Assembly: GCA_003573975.1 (NCBI GenBank)
Contig: AP018533.1
Span: 2,294,001-2,358,000 of the forward strand
DNA: 64,000 nt
Origin: Clostridiales bacterium CCNA10
GTDB lineage: Bacteria; Bacillota; Clostridia; Oscillospirales; Oscillospiraceae
Direction: 5' to 3'
Position 1 is the stretch's first letter. Every line of letters begins with the position of its first letter. A program made the translations under genes and the position numbers. Shown here piece after piece: positions 17,342 through 25,648 of this stretch. Under the pieces are notes generated by a model. It did no database searches and was not told the origin of the DNA. It saw only the letters and a list, made by a program, of their open reading frames with translations.

Positions 17342-17370
17342 AGATTAGCATATGCTAACCAATATGTCAA
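17342..17370 (-). promoter_or_regulatory. Promoter with overlapping 14-bp palindromic operator for the small RNA
   Basis: On the minus strand a perfect -35 TTGACA (17365-17370) is followed after 17 bases by an extended -10 (TGC-TAATCT, 17342-17347). The perfect palindrome TTAGCATATGCTAA (17345-17358) covers the spacer and -10, so a dimeric repressor would block the promoter. The half-site resembles DtxR/IdeR-type metal-regulator boxes, but that assignment is only a guess. Confidence 0.65.
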
Positions 17371-17520
17371 GAGGATTTTAATTTTTTTCCAAGCCCCCAA
17401 TTCTTAAGGATCTATGAAGATTCCCTCTGGCCTCTTGCGTCCGTGCCCCCCTTGTGCTACGCTCAAAGCACCAAATCCTGCCCGCCGCCACTGGCGCGGG
17501 CTCTTTTCGGAGGGATGTCC

Positions 17521-17883
17521 ATGCAAGCTGTCCATCTGTCCGGGGGCACCCTCACCCTCGGGCTGGCCGCCGCCCTGCTCTGCGCCGGATGCGCCCCCCT
17601 GCCCTCCGCCAGTCAGGGTTCCTCCGCCCCTCAGGTCTCCACGGTCTCCGCCTCACTCTCCCAGGTCTCCTCCCTGCGGGGGGCTCTGGACCGCCTGGAG
17701 CCGGAGGCGGACTGTCTGGTCCTGGCCTCCGGCGGGGAATATTACCGGTTCGAGCGCAACGGTGTGGACGTCTCCGGGCTGATTCCCGGGGACCCGGTCA
17801 CCGTCACCTATACCGGGGCTCTGGACCCGGAGGAGGGCACCGTCTCCGCAGTCCTGCTCTCCATCACCAGGGACACGCTTTAA
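17521..17883 (+). CDS. Small putative lipoprotein of unknown function
   Basis: 120 residues. A hydrophobic signal segment (LTLGLAAALLCAGC) ends in a lipobox-like LCAGC with Cys near residue 23. A Ser/Ala-rich linker follows, and then a small domain (about 55-120) with YYRFERNGVDVSGLIPGDPVTVTYTG, which looks like an OB- or beta-barrel-type fold. ATG at 17521 is preferred to 17515 because GGAGGG then sits six bases upstream. No recognised family. It is a single-gene unit ending at a clear hairpin. Confidence 0.6.
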   Translation: MQAVHLSGGTLTLGLAAALLCAGCAPLPSASQGSSAPQVSTVSASLSQVSSLRGALDRLEPEADCLVLASGGEYYRFERNGVDVSGLIPGDPVTVTYTGALDPEEGTVSAVLLSITRDTL

Positions 17884-17890
17884 ACCCTGG

Positions 17891-17926
17891 CGGCCGCATC
17901 CACAGGTGGGATGCGGCCGTCCTTTT
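17891..17926 (+). terminator. Terminator after putative lipoprotein
   Basis: Eleven-base stem CGGCCGCATCC/GGATGCGGCCG followed by TCCTTTT. Confidence 0.85.
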
Positions 17927-18779
17927 ATCGTCCTCTTCTAACTTCGGAGGGCCGGGCCTCCGGCTGAAAGCCCTCAAAGATCACCAGAAAGCCCTCCCGC
18001 TCCAGCCGTGACATCTCCTCCGGGTCGGTCACCGTCCAGCAGAAGACCGGCAGGCGGTGCAGCTTCTTGCACAGCCATACCGCGGGCAGCATTCGGTGCT
18101 CCCAGTGAAAGGAGATAAAGTCTGGCCTGGTCAGTGCATTGGGCAGCAGACCCGCCATCGCAAGGGCCTGCCACCAGGACAGTTCCCCCCGGAACCGCCA
18201 GAAATCCTGGGAGAGCTGGCCCCGGCATACGTCCGGGCGGTGGAGGCGCAGCCAGCGGACCACACCGGGGTGGAAAGATTCAATGCAGTAGTTCACCCGG
18301 AACCGGTCCAGGGTATTCACCGCCGTCTCCACCAGCGCACTGACGTCGTAGTAGTCCGCCTTCAGCTCCACCAGAAGGGGCGGCCCGCCCTGGAACATGG
18401 GAAGCACCTCCTCCAGCAGGGGGACCGTCTCCCCGGTCCCCTCCAATTGGAATGCCTTCAGCTCCGCAGCCGACAGGCCGGACACCTCCGCGTCCACCCC
18501 GGCGGTGCGCTTCAGGTTCTTGTCATGAATCACCGCCAGCCGCCCGTCCCCGGTGAGATGGACGTCCAGCTCCACCCCATAGCCACGCTCCAGCGCACGC
18601 CGGAAGGCGGGCAGGGAATTCTCCGGCGCCCCGGCCTCCCGGTCGTGGAGGCCCCGGTGGGCATACCGAAACCGGCGGAACACCGCCCACTTTGGGTGGT
18701 CCCGCCGCCCTCCTGTGGCCATCACCCACAGGCCCCCGCACAGAAACAGCAGTATCAGTATCAGCTTCAGCCAGAACAT
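17925..18779 (-). CDS. Membrane-anchored glycerophosphodiester phosphodiesterase
   Basis: 284 residues. One N-terminal membrane segment (about 3-20) is followed by a GDPD TIM-barrel. Catalytic landmarks are AHRGLHD, PENSLPAF, VELDVHLTGDG and VIHD. The enzyme hydrolyses glycerophosphodiesters to glycerol-3-phosphate and an alcohol; with a membrane anchor it may act on lipid head groups or lipoteichoic acid (inference). ATG at 18779 is chosen from the start of the membrane segment; a GTG at 18788 is an alternative. It is separated from argF by a terminator and has its own promoter. Confidence 0.88.
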   Translation of the reverse strand: MFWLKLILILLFLCGGLWVMATGGRRDHPKWAVFRRFRYAHRGLHDREAGAPENSLPAFRRALERGYGVELDVHLTGDGRLAVIHDKNLKRTAGVDAEVSGLSAAELKAFQLEGTGETVPLLEEVLPMFQGGPPLLVELKADYYDVSALVETAVNTLDRFRVNYCIESFHPGVVRWLRLHRPDVCRGQLSQDFWRFRGELSWWQALAMAGLLPNALTRPDFISFHWEHRMLPAVWLCKKLHRLPVFCWTVTDPEEMSRLEREGFLVIFEGFQPEARPSEVRRGR

Positions 18780-18816
18780 AGGGTTCACTTCCCGATCCTC
18801 TCTGATCTTGCCCCCT

Positions 18817-18845
18817 ATCTTACCACCCGCTCCCCCAGCTGTAAA
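18817..18845 (-). promoter_or_regulatory. Promoter of GDPD gene
   Basis: -35 TTTACA and -10 TAAGAT on the minus strand with a 17-base spacer. Confidence 0.5.
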
Positions 18846-18870
18846 GAGGGGGCGCGAAGCAGATGCGGAC

Positions 18871-18902
18871 ATAAAACGCGGCGGCCCGGTCCGGGCCGCC
18901 GC
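18871..18902 (-). terminator. Terminator of the argCBF operon
   Basis: A twelve-base GC palindrome (GCGGCGGCCCGG and its complement) ending in GTTTTAT on the minus strand, eight bases after the argF stop. Confidence 0.85.
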
Positions 18903-18910
18903 ACGCTGTT

Positions 18911-19831
18911 TTATTCCTCGCCGCCCATCAGCAGGTACATGACCGCCTTTTGAGCGTGGAGGCGGTTCTCCGCCTCGTCAAAGATCTCCTCCGCGTGCTC
19001 CTCGAACACATCCGCGGTGATCTCCTCCCCCCGGTGGGCGGGGAGGCAGTGCTGTACCATACAGCCCGGGTTCGTCTCCGCCATCAGCTCCCGGTTGATC
19101 TGATAGCCGGCAAAGGCCTTCTCCCGGATGGCCTTCTCCTCCTCCTGGCCCATGGAGGCCCACACGTCGGTGAACACCACGTCGGCGCCCACGGCGGCCT
19201 GCCTGGGATCCCGGCAGAGGGTAAAACGGAAGCTAGGGTCGCTCTTGGCAAAGGATAGCACATCGGGATGGGGATCATAGCCCTCGGGGCAGGCCACAGC
19301 CACCTCCATCCCCACCTTCAGGCCGCCCACGATGAGGGAGTTGGCCATGTTGTTGCCGTCGCCGATGTAGCACATCTTCAGACCCTCCAGCACCGCCTTG
19401 TGCTCCCGGACCGTCATCAGGTCGGCCAGCACCTGGCAGGGGTGGCAGAAATCCGTCAGGCCGTTGATCACCGGGATGTTGGCGTGGGCCGCCAGGGTCT
19501 CCACCTCCTCCTGGGCAAAGGTGCGGATCATAATGCCGTCACAGTACCGCAGCAGCACCCGGGCGGTGTCCTCCACCGGCTCGCCCCGGCCGATCTGGCT
19601 CTCCTTGCTGGAGAGGAACAGGGCGTGGCCGCCCAGCTGGTACATCCCGGTCTCAAAGGAGACGCGGGTGCGGGTGGAATTTTTCTCGAAGATCATGGCC
19701 AGAGTCTTGCCCTTCAGCTTATCGTGGGCGATGCCGTGTTTCTGGCTGAATTTCAGCTGGTCCGCGGTATTCAGGATCTTCAAAATATCCTCTTTAGACA
19801 GGTCAAGCAGCTTCAGCAGGTCTTTTTTCAT
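18911..19831 (-). CDS. argF: Ornithine carbamoyltransferase
   Basis: 306 residues. It transfers the carbamoyl group to ornithine to give citrulline. The carbamoyl-phosphate site STRTR (near residue 52), the second site FCHPCQ and the ornithine-site region HCLPAHRG are all present, with normal length for the family. It is the last gene of a minus-strand argC-argB-argF unit, 30 bases after argB. An arcB catabolic role is less likely because arcA and arcC are absent and biosynthetic arg genes surround it. Confidence 0.94.
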   Translation of the reverse strand: MKKDLLKLLDLSKEDILKILNTADQLKFSQKHGIAHDKLKGKTLAMIFEKNSTRTRVSFETGMYQLGGHALFLSSKESQIGRGEPVEDTARVLLRYCDGIMIRTFAQEEVETLAAHANIPVINGLTDFCHPCQVLADLMTVREHKAVLEGLKMCYIGDGNNMANSLIVGGLKVGMEVAVACPEGYDPHPDVLSFAKSDPSFRFTLCRDPRQAAVGADVVFTDVWASMGQEEEKAIREKAFAGYQINRELMAETNPGCMVQHCLPAHRGEEITADVFEEHAEEIFDEAENRLHAQKAVMYLLMGGEE

Positions 19832-19860
19832 CTGAGATCACCTTTTTCTCTCGATTCCCC

Positions 19861-20709
19861 TCAATGGGTCAGCATGGTGCCGATGCCCTCGTCGGACAGC
19901 AGCTCCAACAGGATGGCGTGGGGGACGCTCCCGTCCAGCAGGGTGGCGGACCGCACGCCGGAGCGCACCGCCTCCACGCTGCAATTCGCTTTCAGCGCCA
20001 TCTCCGGCGGGATCACGCCGCTGCGGATCATGGCGGGGACCTGGGACAGCCCCAGCTCCGGGATGGGGGCCTCGGGGGCCGCCGGATCCCGCAGGAGCTT
20101 GGTGCTCTCCACCAGGTGGATCAGCTTTTCCGCCTTCAGCGCCACCGCCAGCCGGGCGGCAGTGAGGTTGGCGCTGACGCTGTACACTGTCTCGCCGCCG
20201 TCCGCGCCCTGGGCCACAGCGGCCACGACGGGGGTGTAATCCTGGGCCAGGAAGGTCTCCAAAATGGTGCTGTCCACCCGGACCAGCTCGCCGGTGCAGC
20301 CTTCAGCCGCCCGGGCGGTCATCAGGCCGCCGTCAATGCCGCACAGGCCGATGGACTTGGAGCCCAGCTTGTTCAGGGTGGCGACCAGGCTCTTGTTCAC
20401 CTTGCCGCACAGGACCTCCTGAAGGATCTCCATGGCCTCCAGCCCGATTTGGTAAACGCCTTCCTTCTGGACCAGTTCCCGGCCGGACTGGGCCAGGGCC
20501 TGCTTCACCTCGGGGCCGATGCCATGGACCAGCACCACCTTGATGCCCACCAGACGGAGCATGGTAATGTCTGTGGCAACCGCATCCCGCAGCTCCGCGT
20601 CCATGGCTACGCCGCCGCAGTTGACCACCACGATCTTTCCGTTGTAGCGCTGGATGTAGGGCAGCGCCTCTGTTAAAATCTTCGCACGATCCAGATGGGT
20701 ATTGGACAT
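19861..20709 (-). CDS. argB: Acetylglutamate kinase
   Basis: 282 residues of the amino-acid-kinase fold. NCGGVAMD corresponds to the phosphate-binding glycine motif near the N-terminus, and LVHGIGPEVKQAL to the second. Residues GLCGIDGGL follow in the middle. It phosphorylates N-acetylglutamate, usually the feedback-controlled step. It is 18 bases downstream of argC. The N-terminal KIVVVNCGG has the expected position for the nucleotide site. Confidence 0.93.
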   Translation of the reverse strand: MSNTHLDRAKILTEALPYIQRYNGKIVVVNCGGVAMDAELRDAVATDITMLRLVGIKVVLVHGIGPEVKQALAQSGRELVQKEGVYQIGLEAMEILQEVLCGKVNKSLVATLNKLGSKSIGLCGIDGGLMTARAAEGCTGELVRVDSTILETFLAQDYTPVVAAVAQGADGGETVYSVSANLTAARLAVALKAEKLIHLVESTKLLRDPAAPEAPIPELGLSQVPAMIRSGVIPPEMALKANCSVEAVRSGVRSATLLDGSVPHAILLELLSDEGIGTMLTH

Positions 20710-20727
20710 TGTGTATTCTCCTCCCGC

Positions 20728-21690
20728 TCAGGGTCTTTCCGGGACGCTCAGGTCCAGTCCCTCCGTCTCTGGAAAGCCCAGCATCAAATTCAGGTTTTGC
20801 ACCGCAGCGGCGGCCACCCCCTTGCCCAGGTTGTCAAACCGGGCGGTGAGCAATGTCTGCTCTCCGTGTCCGCACACGGTGATCTCCAGCCGGTCCGTAC
20901 CGGCAAAGGCGTTGGAGACCAGCCGGGGACCGTTTTTTCCAAAGGGGGCCACGGTCACCAGGGCCTGTCCTTCATAGTAGGACGCCAGCATCTCGCACAC
21001 GTCCTCCGCCGTGGGATGTCCCCGGAGCAGACGGTTTTGAAGGGGGACCGAGGTGGACATCCCGCTGTACATATCGCTTAAAATCGGGGTAAACACCGGG
21101 GGGTAGTCCAGGCCGGCGATGTGCTGCATCTCATTCAGGTGGCTGTGGTCCAGCCCCAGAGCATACAGGCTGGGGGCCGCAAGAGCCGGATCCCGGCCCG
21201 GGTCCTGAAACTCGGCAATCATCTCTTTTCCCCCACCGGAGTAGCCCGTAATAGAGAAGCAGGTCACCGGGTAGTCCGGAGGCAGCACCCCCAGTTTCAC
21301 CAGCGGGGCTGCGATGGAGAGAAATCCGGACGCATGGCACCCGGGATTGGCTACCCGCTTGGAGAAGCGGATGCGCTGGCGCTGGCCGGGGAGCAGTTCA
21401 GGAAAGCCGTACACCCAGCCCTCTGTGGTCCGGTGGGCCGGGGACGCGTCCAGCAGACGGGTTTCGGGATTTTCCACCAGGACGGGGGTCTCCCGTGCGG
21501 TCTCACTGGGCAGGCAGAGCAGCGCCAGATCCGCCATGTTCAGCAGCTTCTTCCGCTCCTCCACATCCCGGCGCTTCTCCGGGTTGATGAGCAGCAGCTC
21601 CAGGTCGTCCCGCCGGGACAGCAGGGCATCAATCTTTGCCCCCACCACGCCGCCTTTTCCATCAATAAAGATCTTCGGTTTTCCCGCCAT
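20728..21690 (-). CDS. argC: N-acetyl-gamma-glutamyl-phosphate reductase, type 2 (short form)
   Basis: 320 residues, the short ArgC type, starting AGKPKIFIDGKGGVVGAKI (NADP-binding loop). The active-site cysteine lies in ANPGCHASGF near residue 114. GYSGGGKEMI is the conserved glycine-rich segment. It reduces N-acetylglutamyl phosphate to the semialdehyde. The usual loop reads GKAGTTG; here it is GKGGVVG, a small departure. ATG at 21690 follows a weak purine-rich site, and the gene has its own promoter about 60 bases upstream. Confidence 0.92.
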   Translation of the reverse strand: MAGKPKIFIDGKGGVVGAKIDALLSRRDDLELLLINPEKRRDVEERKKLLNMADLALLCLPSETARETPVLVENPETRLLDASPAHRTTEGWVYGFPELLPGQRQRIRFSKRVANPGCHASGFLSIAAPLVKLGVLPPDYPVTCFSITGYSGGGKEMIAEFQDPGRDPALAAPSLYALGLDHSHLNEMQHIAGLDYPPVFTPILSDMYSGMSTSVPLQNRLLRGHPTAEDVCEMLASYYEGQALVTVAPFGKNGPRLVSNAFAGTDRLEITVCGHGEQTLLTARFDNLGKGVAAAAVQNLNLMLGFPETEGLDLSVPERP

Positions 21691-21750
21691 CACAGATCCG
21701 TCCTTTGCTCCAATGTAAGAAGTCCGGGCCGTCCCGCCTTCTCCGTCCTC

Positions 21751-21779
21751 ATTGTACCGCGTTTTCCCGCGATCCACAA
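21751..21779 (-). promoter_or_regulatory. argCBF promoter
   Basis: -35 TTGTGG and -10 TACAAT on the minus strand, 17-base spacer. It makes argCBF a unit separate from argH. Confidence 0.55.
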
Positions 21780-21815
21780 TGGGCAAGCCGGGATCTCTGT
21801 TGGCCCAGGATGGCG

Positions 21816-22102
21816 CGCCGTTGGCGGGGGCAAAAGTCTCCGGCGGCCTACCCCTTCCGCTCTGCTACAAACCCTTCGATCTGCTGCATCACTGCTTCCT
21901 TGGACGGGCCGCCGCAGCTTCCCACACAGGCGGCCTGCGTGGGGGCCCCGTTTTGATAAAAATGCTCGGCGGAAATGAATTCTGCCGGCGCGCCCCGCCG
22001 TTGGCGGGGGCAAAAGTCTCCGGCGGCTTACCCCTTCCGCTCCGCCACAAATGCCTCAATCTGCTCGATCTGTTCCATAACTGCAACCTTAGACGGGCCG
22101 CC
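21816..22102. repeat. 180-base-offset direct repeat covering the argH 3' end
   Basis: Copy 1 at 21816-21913 and copy 2 at 21996-22102 share the argH terminal codons and the adjacent noncoding 30 bases. Between them is a palindrome-containing spacer with GGCGGAAATGAATTCTGCC (21968-21986). Confidence 0.8.
21848..21913 (-). pseudogene. Displaced argH 3'-end fragment (second copy of the last ~22 codons)
   Basis: The minus strand encodes GGPSKEAVMQQIEGFVAERKG and a TAG stop, matching the end of ArgH (GGPSKVAVMEQIEQIEAFVAERKG) except for three missing codons and several synonymous changes. The flank CGCCGTTGGCGGGGGCAAAAG is also duplicated, at 21816 and 21996, exactly 180 bases apart. It has no start codon and is not a gene. 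Confidence 0.85.
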
Positions 22103-23410
22103 GTAGACTTTTCTCCCGTTGACGCAGTTCTTCAGGGCCATGGCCTCATACACGCCCTCGTCGAACAGCTCGGAGATGGCCCGGAAGTCCCGGAGTGTCA
22201 GGGTGTCCAGGGTCTCGTGGTTCTTGATGCACAGATTGACCAGCCGGCCCACGATCATATAAGCCTCCCGGAAGGGCATCCCCTTTTTCACCAGGTAGTC
22301 GGCGCAGTCGGTGGCGTTGATGAAGCCGCCCGCCGCCGCCCGCTCCATATTGTGCCGCCGGACAGACAGGGTGTTCACCATGGCGGCAAAGACAGGCAGG
22401 CACACCTCCACGGTGTCGATGGCGTCGAACAGGGCCTCCTTGTCCTCCTGCATATCCTTGTTATAGGCCAGGGGCAGCCCCTTCATCATGGTCAGCAGGG
22501 TGATGAGGTCCCCGTACACCCGGCCAGTCTTGCCCCGAACCAGCTCGGCCACATCGGGGTTCTTCTTCTGGGGCATGATGGAGGAGCCGGTGGAGTAGGC
22601 GTCGTCCAGATCCACAAACTTGAACTCCCAGGAGCACCATAGGATGATCTCCTCAGAGAACCGGGACAGGTGCATCATCAGAATGGACAGGGCGGAGAGC
22701 AGCTCAATGGCGTAGTCCCGGTCGGAAACCGAGTCCATGGAGTTGTCGGTGGGCTTCCGGAAGCCCAAAGCCTTGGCCGTCTGGAACCGGTCCACCGGGT
22801 AGGTGGTAGTGGCCAGAGCGCCGGCCCCCAGGGGGCACTCGTCCAGCCGCTCCAGGCAGTCCTCCAGCCGGGTCACATCCCGCTTGAACATATTGGCGTA
22901 GGCCATCATGTAGTGGCCGAAGGTGGTGGGCTGGGCCCGCTGGAGATGGGTGTAGCCCGGCATCACCGTATCGGTGTGCTCCCTGGCTTTCTCTGCCAGC
23001 ACCTGCTCCAGATCCAGGATCATGGAGATAATGACAGGGATTTCCTCCTTCACATACAGGCGGGTGTCCACCGCCACCTGGTCGTTCCGGGAGCGGGCGG
23101 TGTGCAGGCGCTTGCCCGCGTCCCCGATGCGCTGGGTGAGCAGGGTCTCAATGTTCATGTGGATGTCCTCATTGTCCACGGAGAACTCCACCTTGTCCGC
23201 CTCGATGTCCGCCAGGATGGCCTTCAGGCCCTCCACGATCTGCTCTACCTCATGCTCCTCAATGATCCCCTGCTTGCCCAGCATCTGGGCATGGGCGATG
23301 GATCCGGCGATGTCCTGCTTATACAGCCGGGCGTCAAACTGGATGGAGGAGTTAAAATCATTGACTAATGTATCGGTCTCCTTTTGAAACCGGCCAGCCC
23401 ATAATTTCAT
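22028..23410 (-). CDS. argH: Argininosuccinate lyase
   Basis: 460 residues of the fumarase/aspartase superfamily. The signature GSSIMPQKKNPD (near residue 280) carries the catalytic serine loop. TARSRNDQV and the HLQRAQPTTFGHY region supply the other active-site blocks. It splits argininosuccinate into arginine and fumarate. GGAGAG upstream supports the ATG at 23410. No promoter is obvious, so it may be read from argG. A diverged copy of its last 22 codons lies 180 bases downstream. Confidence 0.95.
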   Translation of the reverse strand: MKLWAGRFQKETDTLVNDFNSSIQFDARLYKQDIAGSIAHAQMLGKQGIIEEHEVEQIVEGLKAILADIEADKVEFSVDNEDIHMNIETLLTQRIGDAGKRLHTARSRNDQVAVDTRLYVKEEIPVIISMILDLEQVLAEKAREHTDTVMPGYTHLQRAQPTTFGHYMMAYANMFKRDVTRLEDCLERLDECPLGAGALATTTYPVDRFQTAKALGFRKPTDNSMDSVSDRDYAIELLSALSILMMHLSRFSEEIILWCSWEFKFVDLDDAYSTGSSIMPQKKNPDVAELVRGKTGRVYGDLITLLTMMKGLPLAYNKDMQEDKEALFDAIDTVEVCLPVFAAMVNTLSVRRHNMERAAAGGFINATDCADYLVKKGMPFREAYMIVGRLVNLCIKNHETLDTLTLRDFRAISELFDEGVYEAMALKNCVNGRKVYGGPSKVAVMEQIEQIEAFVAERKG

Positions 23411-23518
23411 GCGTCATCTCTCCTTCTCGGTCACATTTCCGTCCCATGGACGGTCCATAGTATGGAATCAGGAGCCAGGAGCTGAGGGGTCCCGTTTCTC
23501 ATTCCCAGTCCCCCATTT

Positions 23519-23544
23519 CCAATTCCTAACTCCTAATTCCTAAC
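23519..23544. repeat. Solo end of an AATTCCTAACTCCTAATT-type repeat
   Basis: The run CCAATTCCTAACTCCTAATT matches the terminal inverted repeats of the element at 63049-63402. It abuts the displaced argG end. Confidence 0.6.
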
Positions 23545-23547
23545 TTA

Positions 23548-23619
23548 TCAGAGCTTCCCCTGCTCCCGGAGAGCCTGAACCTTATCAGGAAGGCCCCACA
23601 GGTTGATGAAGCCCTGGGA
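23548..23619 (-). pseudogene. Displaced argG 3'-end fragment (second copy of the last 23 codons)
   Basis: The minus strand encodes [20 protein letters not shown] plus GKL and a TGA stop. This is identical in protein sequence to the end of ArgG, but synonymous positions differ (GTT/GTG, CGG/AGA, CTC/CTG). It is offset 241 bases downstream of the intact copy and has no start. Confidence 0.88.
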
Positions 23620-23764
23620 TTTCCCCGACAAACCCGCTTCGCTGTGCTTTGGCGGGGACCCCAATATATTGTACTTGCGCGGGCGAAATGAATTCGCCCT
23701 TGCGCCAAGGTTTTGCTCCGCAAAACGCTTGTACGGCGTATTCACGCCGCCCGGCCTTGCCGGG

Positions 23765-23869
23765 CAGAAGGACTCCCAGATCCTTTTCTTACAGCTTTCC
23801 CTGCTCTCTCAGAGCCTGCACCTTATCGGGAAGGCCCCACAGGTTGATGAAGCCCTGGGAGTCCTTCTG
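23765..23869. repeat. Inverted repeat flanking the intact argG 3' end
   Basis: CAGAAGGACTCCCAG at 23765-23779 is the exact inverse complement of 23855-23869, which lies inside argG. The arms flank the last 22 or so codons and the stop. Between this and the displaced copy are GC palindromes, including GGGCGAAATGAATTCGCCC. Confidence 0.8.
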
Positions 23870-25003
23870 GTCGTAGTCGCTCTCCTCAAAGGTGACCAGG
23901 TTCTCGGAGTACAGGGTCTCAGGAGAGGTGATGGCGGCGGTGATGATATTGCCCTTATAGAGCTTCAGCTTCACCGTGCCGGTGACGTGCTTCTGGGTGT
24001 CCACGGCGAAGGCGGTGAGGGCCTCCCGCAGGGGGGTGAACCACTTGCCGTTATAAATCAGGTCGGCGAAGTCCACCGCCAGCTTGGTCTTCATGTGCTT
24101 GGTGTCCTTGTCGATGGTGATCTGCTCCAGCACCTCGTGGGCCCGGTAGAGGATGGTGCCGCCCGGAGTCTCATACACGCCCCGGTCCTTCATGCCCACC
24201 AGCCGGTTCTCCACGATGTCCAGCAGGCCGACACCGTTCTCTCCGCCCAGCTTGTTCAGCTTGCGGATGATGTCGCTGGCCTTCATCTTCTCCCCGTCGA
24301 TGGCCACAGGCCAGCCCTTCTCAAAGTCCAGGGTGACGTAAGTGGGGGCGTCGGGAGCCATAGCGGGGGACACACCCATCTCCAGGAAGCCGGGCTTGTC
24401 ATACTGGGGCTCGTTGGCGGGATCCTCCAGATCCAGGCCCTCGTGGGACAGGTGCCACAGGTTCTTGTCCTTGGAGTAATTGGTCTCCCGGCTGATCTTC
24501 AGGGGGACGTTGTGGGCCTCGGCATAGTCGATCTCCTCGTCCCGGCCCTTGATGTCCCACTCCCGCCAGGGAGCGATGATCTTCATCTCAGGGGCAAAGC
24601 GCTTGATGGCCAGCTCAAACCGCACCTGATCGTTGCCCTTGCCGGTGCAGCCGTGGCAGATGGCGTCAGCCCCCTCTTTCTTGGCAATCTCCACCAGCCG
24701 CTTGCCGATGATGGGCCGGGCGAAGGCGGTGCCCAGAAGATAGTCCTCATACTTGGCCCCCATCATCATGGAGGGGATGATGACCTCAGCCACCATCTCG
24801 TCAGTCAGGTCCTCGATGTACAACTTGGAGGCGCCGGTCTTGATGGCCTTCTCCTCCAGGCCGTCCAGCTCGTCCCCCTGCCCCACATCGGCGGAGACCG
24901 CGATGATCTCCGGGTTATTGTAATTCTCCTTCAGCCAGGGGATGATGATGGATGTATCCAGGCCGCCGGAATAGGCCAGCACGACTTTCTTGATCTCAGA
25001 CAT
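23789..25003 (-). CDS. argG: Argininosuccinate synthase
   Basis: 404 residues. It condenses citrulline and aspartate with ATP cleavage. The P-loop-like AYSGGLDTS (near residue 10) binds [18 protein letters not shown] (near residue 115) is the citrulline/aspartate site. ATG at 25003 has GGAGGG eight bases upstream and gives the usual [14 protein letters not shown] opening; the upstream in-frame ATG would add an unsupported leader. Tandem AT-rich ArgR-like boxes lie about 150 bases upstream. Confidence 0.95.
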   Translation of the reverse strand: MSEIKKVVLAYSGGLDTSIIIPWLKENYNNPEIIAVSADVGQGDELDGLEEKAIKTGASKLYIEDLTDEMVAEVIIPSMMMGAKYEDYLLGTAFARPIIGKRLVEIAKKEGADAICHGCTGKGNDQVRFELAIKRFAPEMKIIAPWREWDIKGRDEEIDYAEAHNVPLKISRETNYSKDKNLWHLSHEGLDLEDPANEPQYDKPGFLEMGVSPAMAPDAPTYVTLDFEKGWPVAIDGEKMKASDIIRKLNKLGGENGVGLLDIVENRLVGMKDRGVYETPGGTILYRAHEVLEQITIDKDTKHMKTKLAVDFADLIYNGKWFTPLREALTAFAVDTQKHVTGTVKLKLYKGNIITAAITSPETLYSENLVTFEESDYDQKDSQGFINLWGLPDKVQALREQGKL

Positions 25004-25155
25004 TTCGTTTCCCTCCAAAATTCGGGCGGAGCGCCCGGTTCCGGGTCCGCCGCGTTTCATTGGGGACAGTCTACCACTCTTTGGATGAGATTTCAAGCGC
25101 CGATTTGTATAATTATTCTTACCTACTCAATTTTCTTCCGTAAAAATTAAATAAA

Positions 25156-25192
25156 TATGAATATATTTTTGAGTATAAATAAATTTTATTCA
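25156..25192. promoter_or_regulatory. Two adjacent ArgR-like boxes
   Basis: TATGAATATATTTTTGAG (25156-25173) and ATAAATAAATTTTATTCA (25175-25192) resemble the 18-base ARG box (TGAAT...ATTCA), spaced about two helix turns apart. They sit upstream of argG on the minus strand. The argG promoter itself could not be fixed. Confidence 0.45.
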
Positions 25193-25369
25193 CTTTCTCA
25201 TGGAGACTATTTTCGCCGCGCAGAGCTGTACTGTCCCGCACCGCTCTCTAATTTAGTTCCGTCCACCTGCGCCCCCTTTCTGTGCGGCGGTGCGGTGTAA
25301 CCGCTCTGTTTCTGGGCAAACTATACAGAGTCTTTATATCAATGATTCAAATCTTAACACTATGGATTC

Positions 25370-25397
25370 TTGTGCTCTTGTCGAGCCGTGGTATAAT
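25370..25397 (+). promoter_or_regulatory. Promoter of GltS-like transporter
   Basis: -35 TTGTGC and a perfect -10 TATAAT, 16-base spacer; the untranslated leader is about 245 bases. Confidence 0.5.
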
Positions 25398-25648
25398 TTA
25401 CCGCATCAGAAGCTGGGTCCTTTGAGCTGACGCCATGGAGTCCTCGATTGCCCCGGCTCTGTCCCTGTCCGCAGCGGCGGACCTGACATAAAGATGTACG
25501 CCCGTAATATTGACAGAGACATAGTCTATTCAGGTCTGGAGCCCGCAGAAGGCCCACATCCACGGCCGCCCCGGCAAGTTCTGGATGTTTGGTACGGAAT
25601 GCGCCGCTGCACTCATGTGTGTGAAATGGTTGAAGGAGGTCGTTATTT

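Larger units (their letters stand above)
25004..25648. other. 645-base intergenic region between divergent argG and gltS-like genes
   Basis: The argG-proximal part (25100-25200) is very AT-rich and holds ArgR-like boxes. The middle is unremarkable. A promoter at 25370 drives the plus-strand transporter with a leader of about 245 bases. No T-box or known riboswitch was recognised, and no supported open frame was found. Confidence 0.5.

Noticed and set aside
25398..25648. T-box or other riboswitch in the 245-base leader of the GltS-like gene
   Set aside because: No T-box core (TGGNACCGCG), no known aptamer core and no terminator hairpin could be found.
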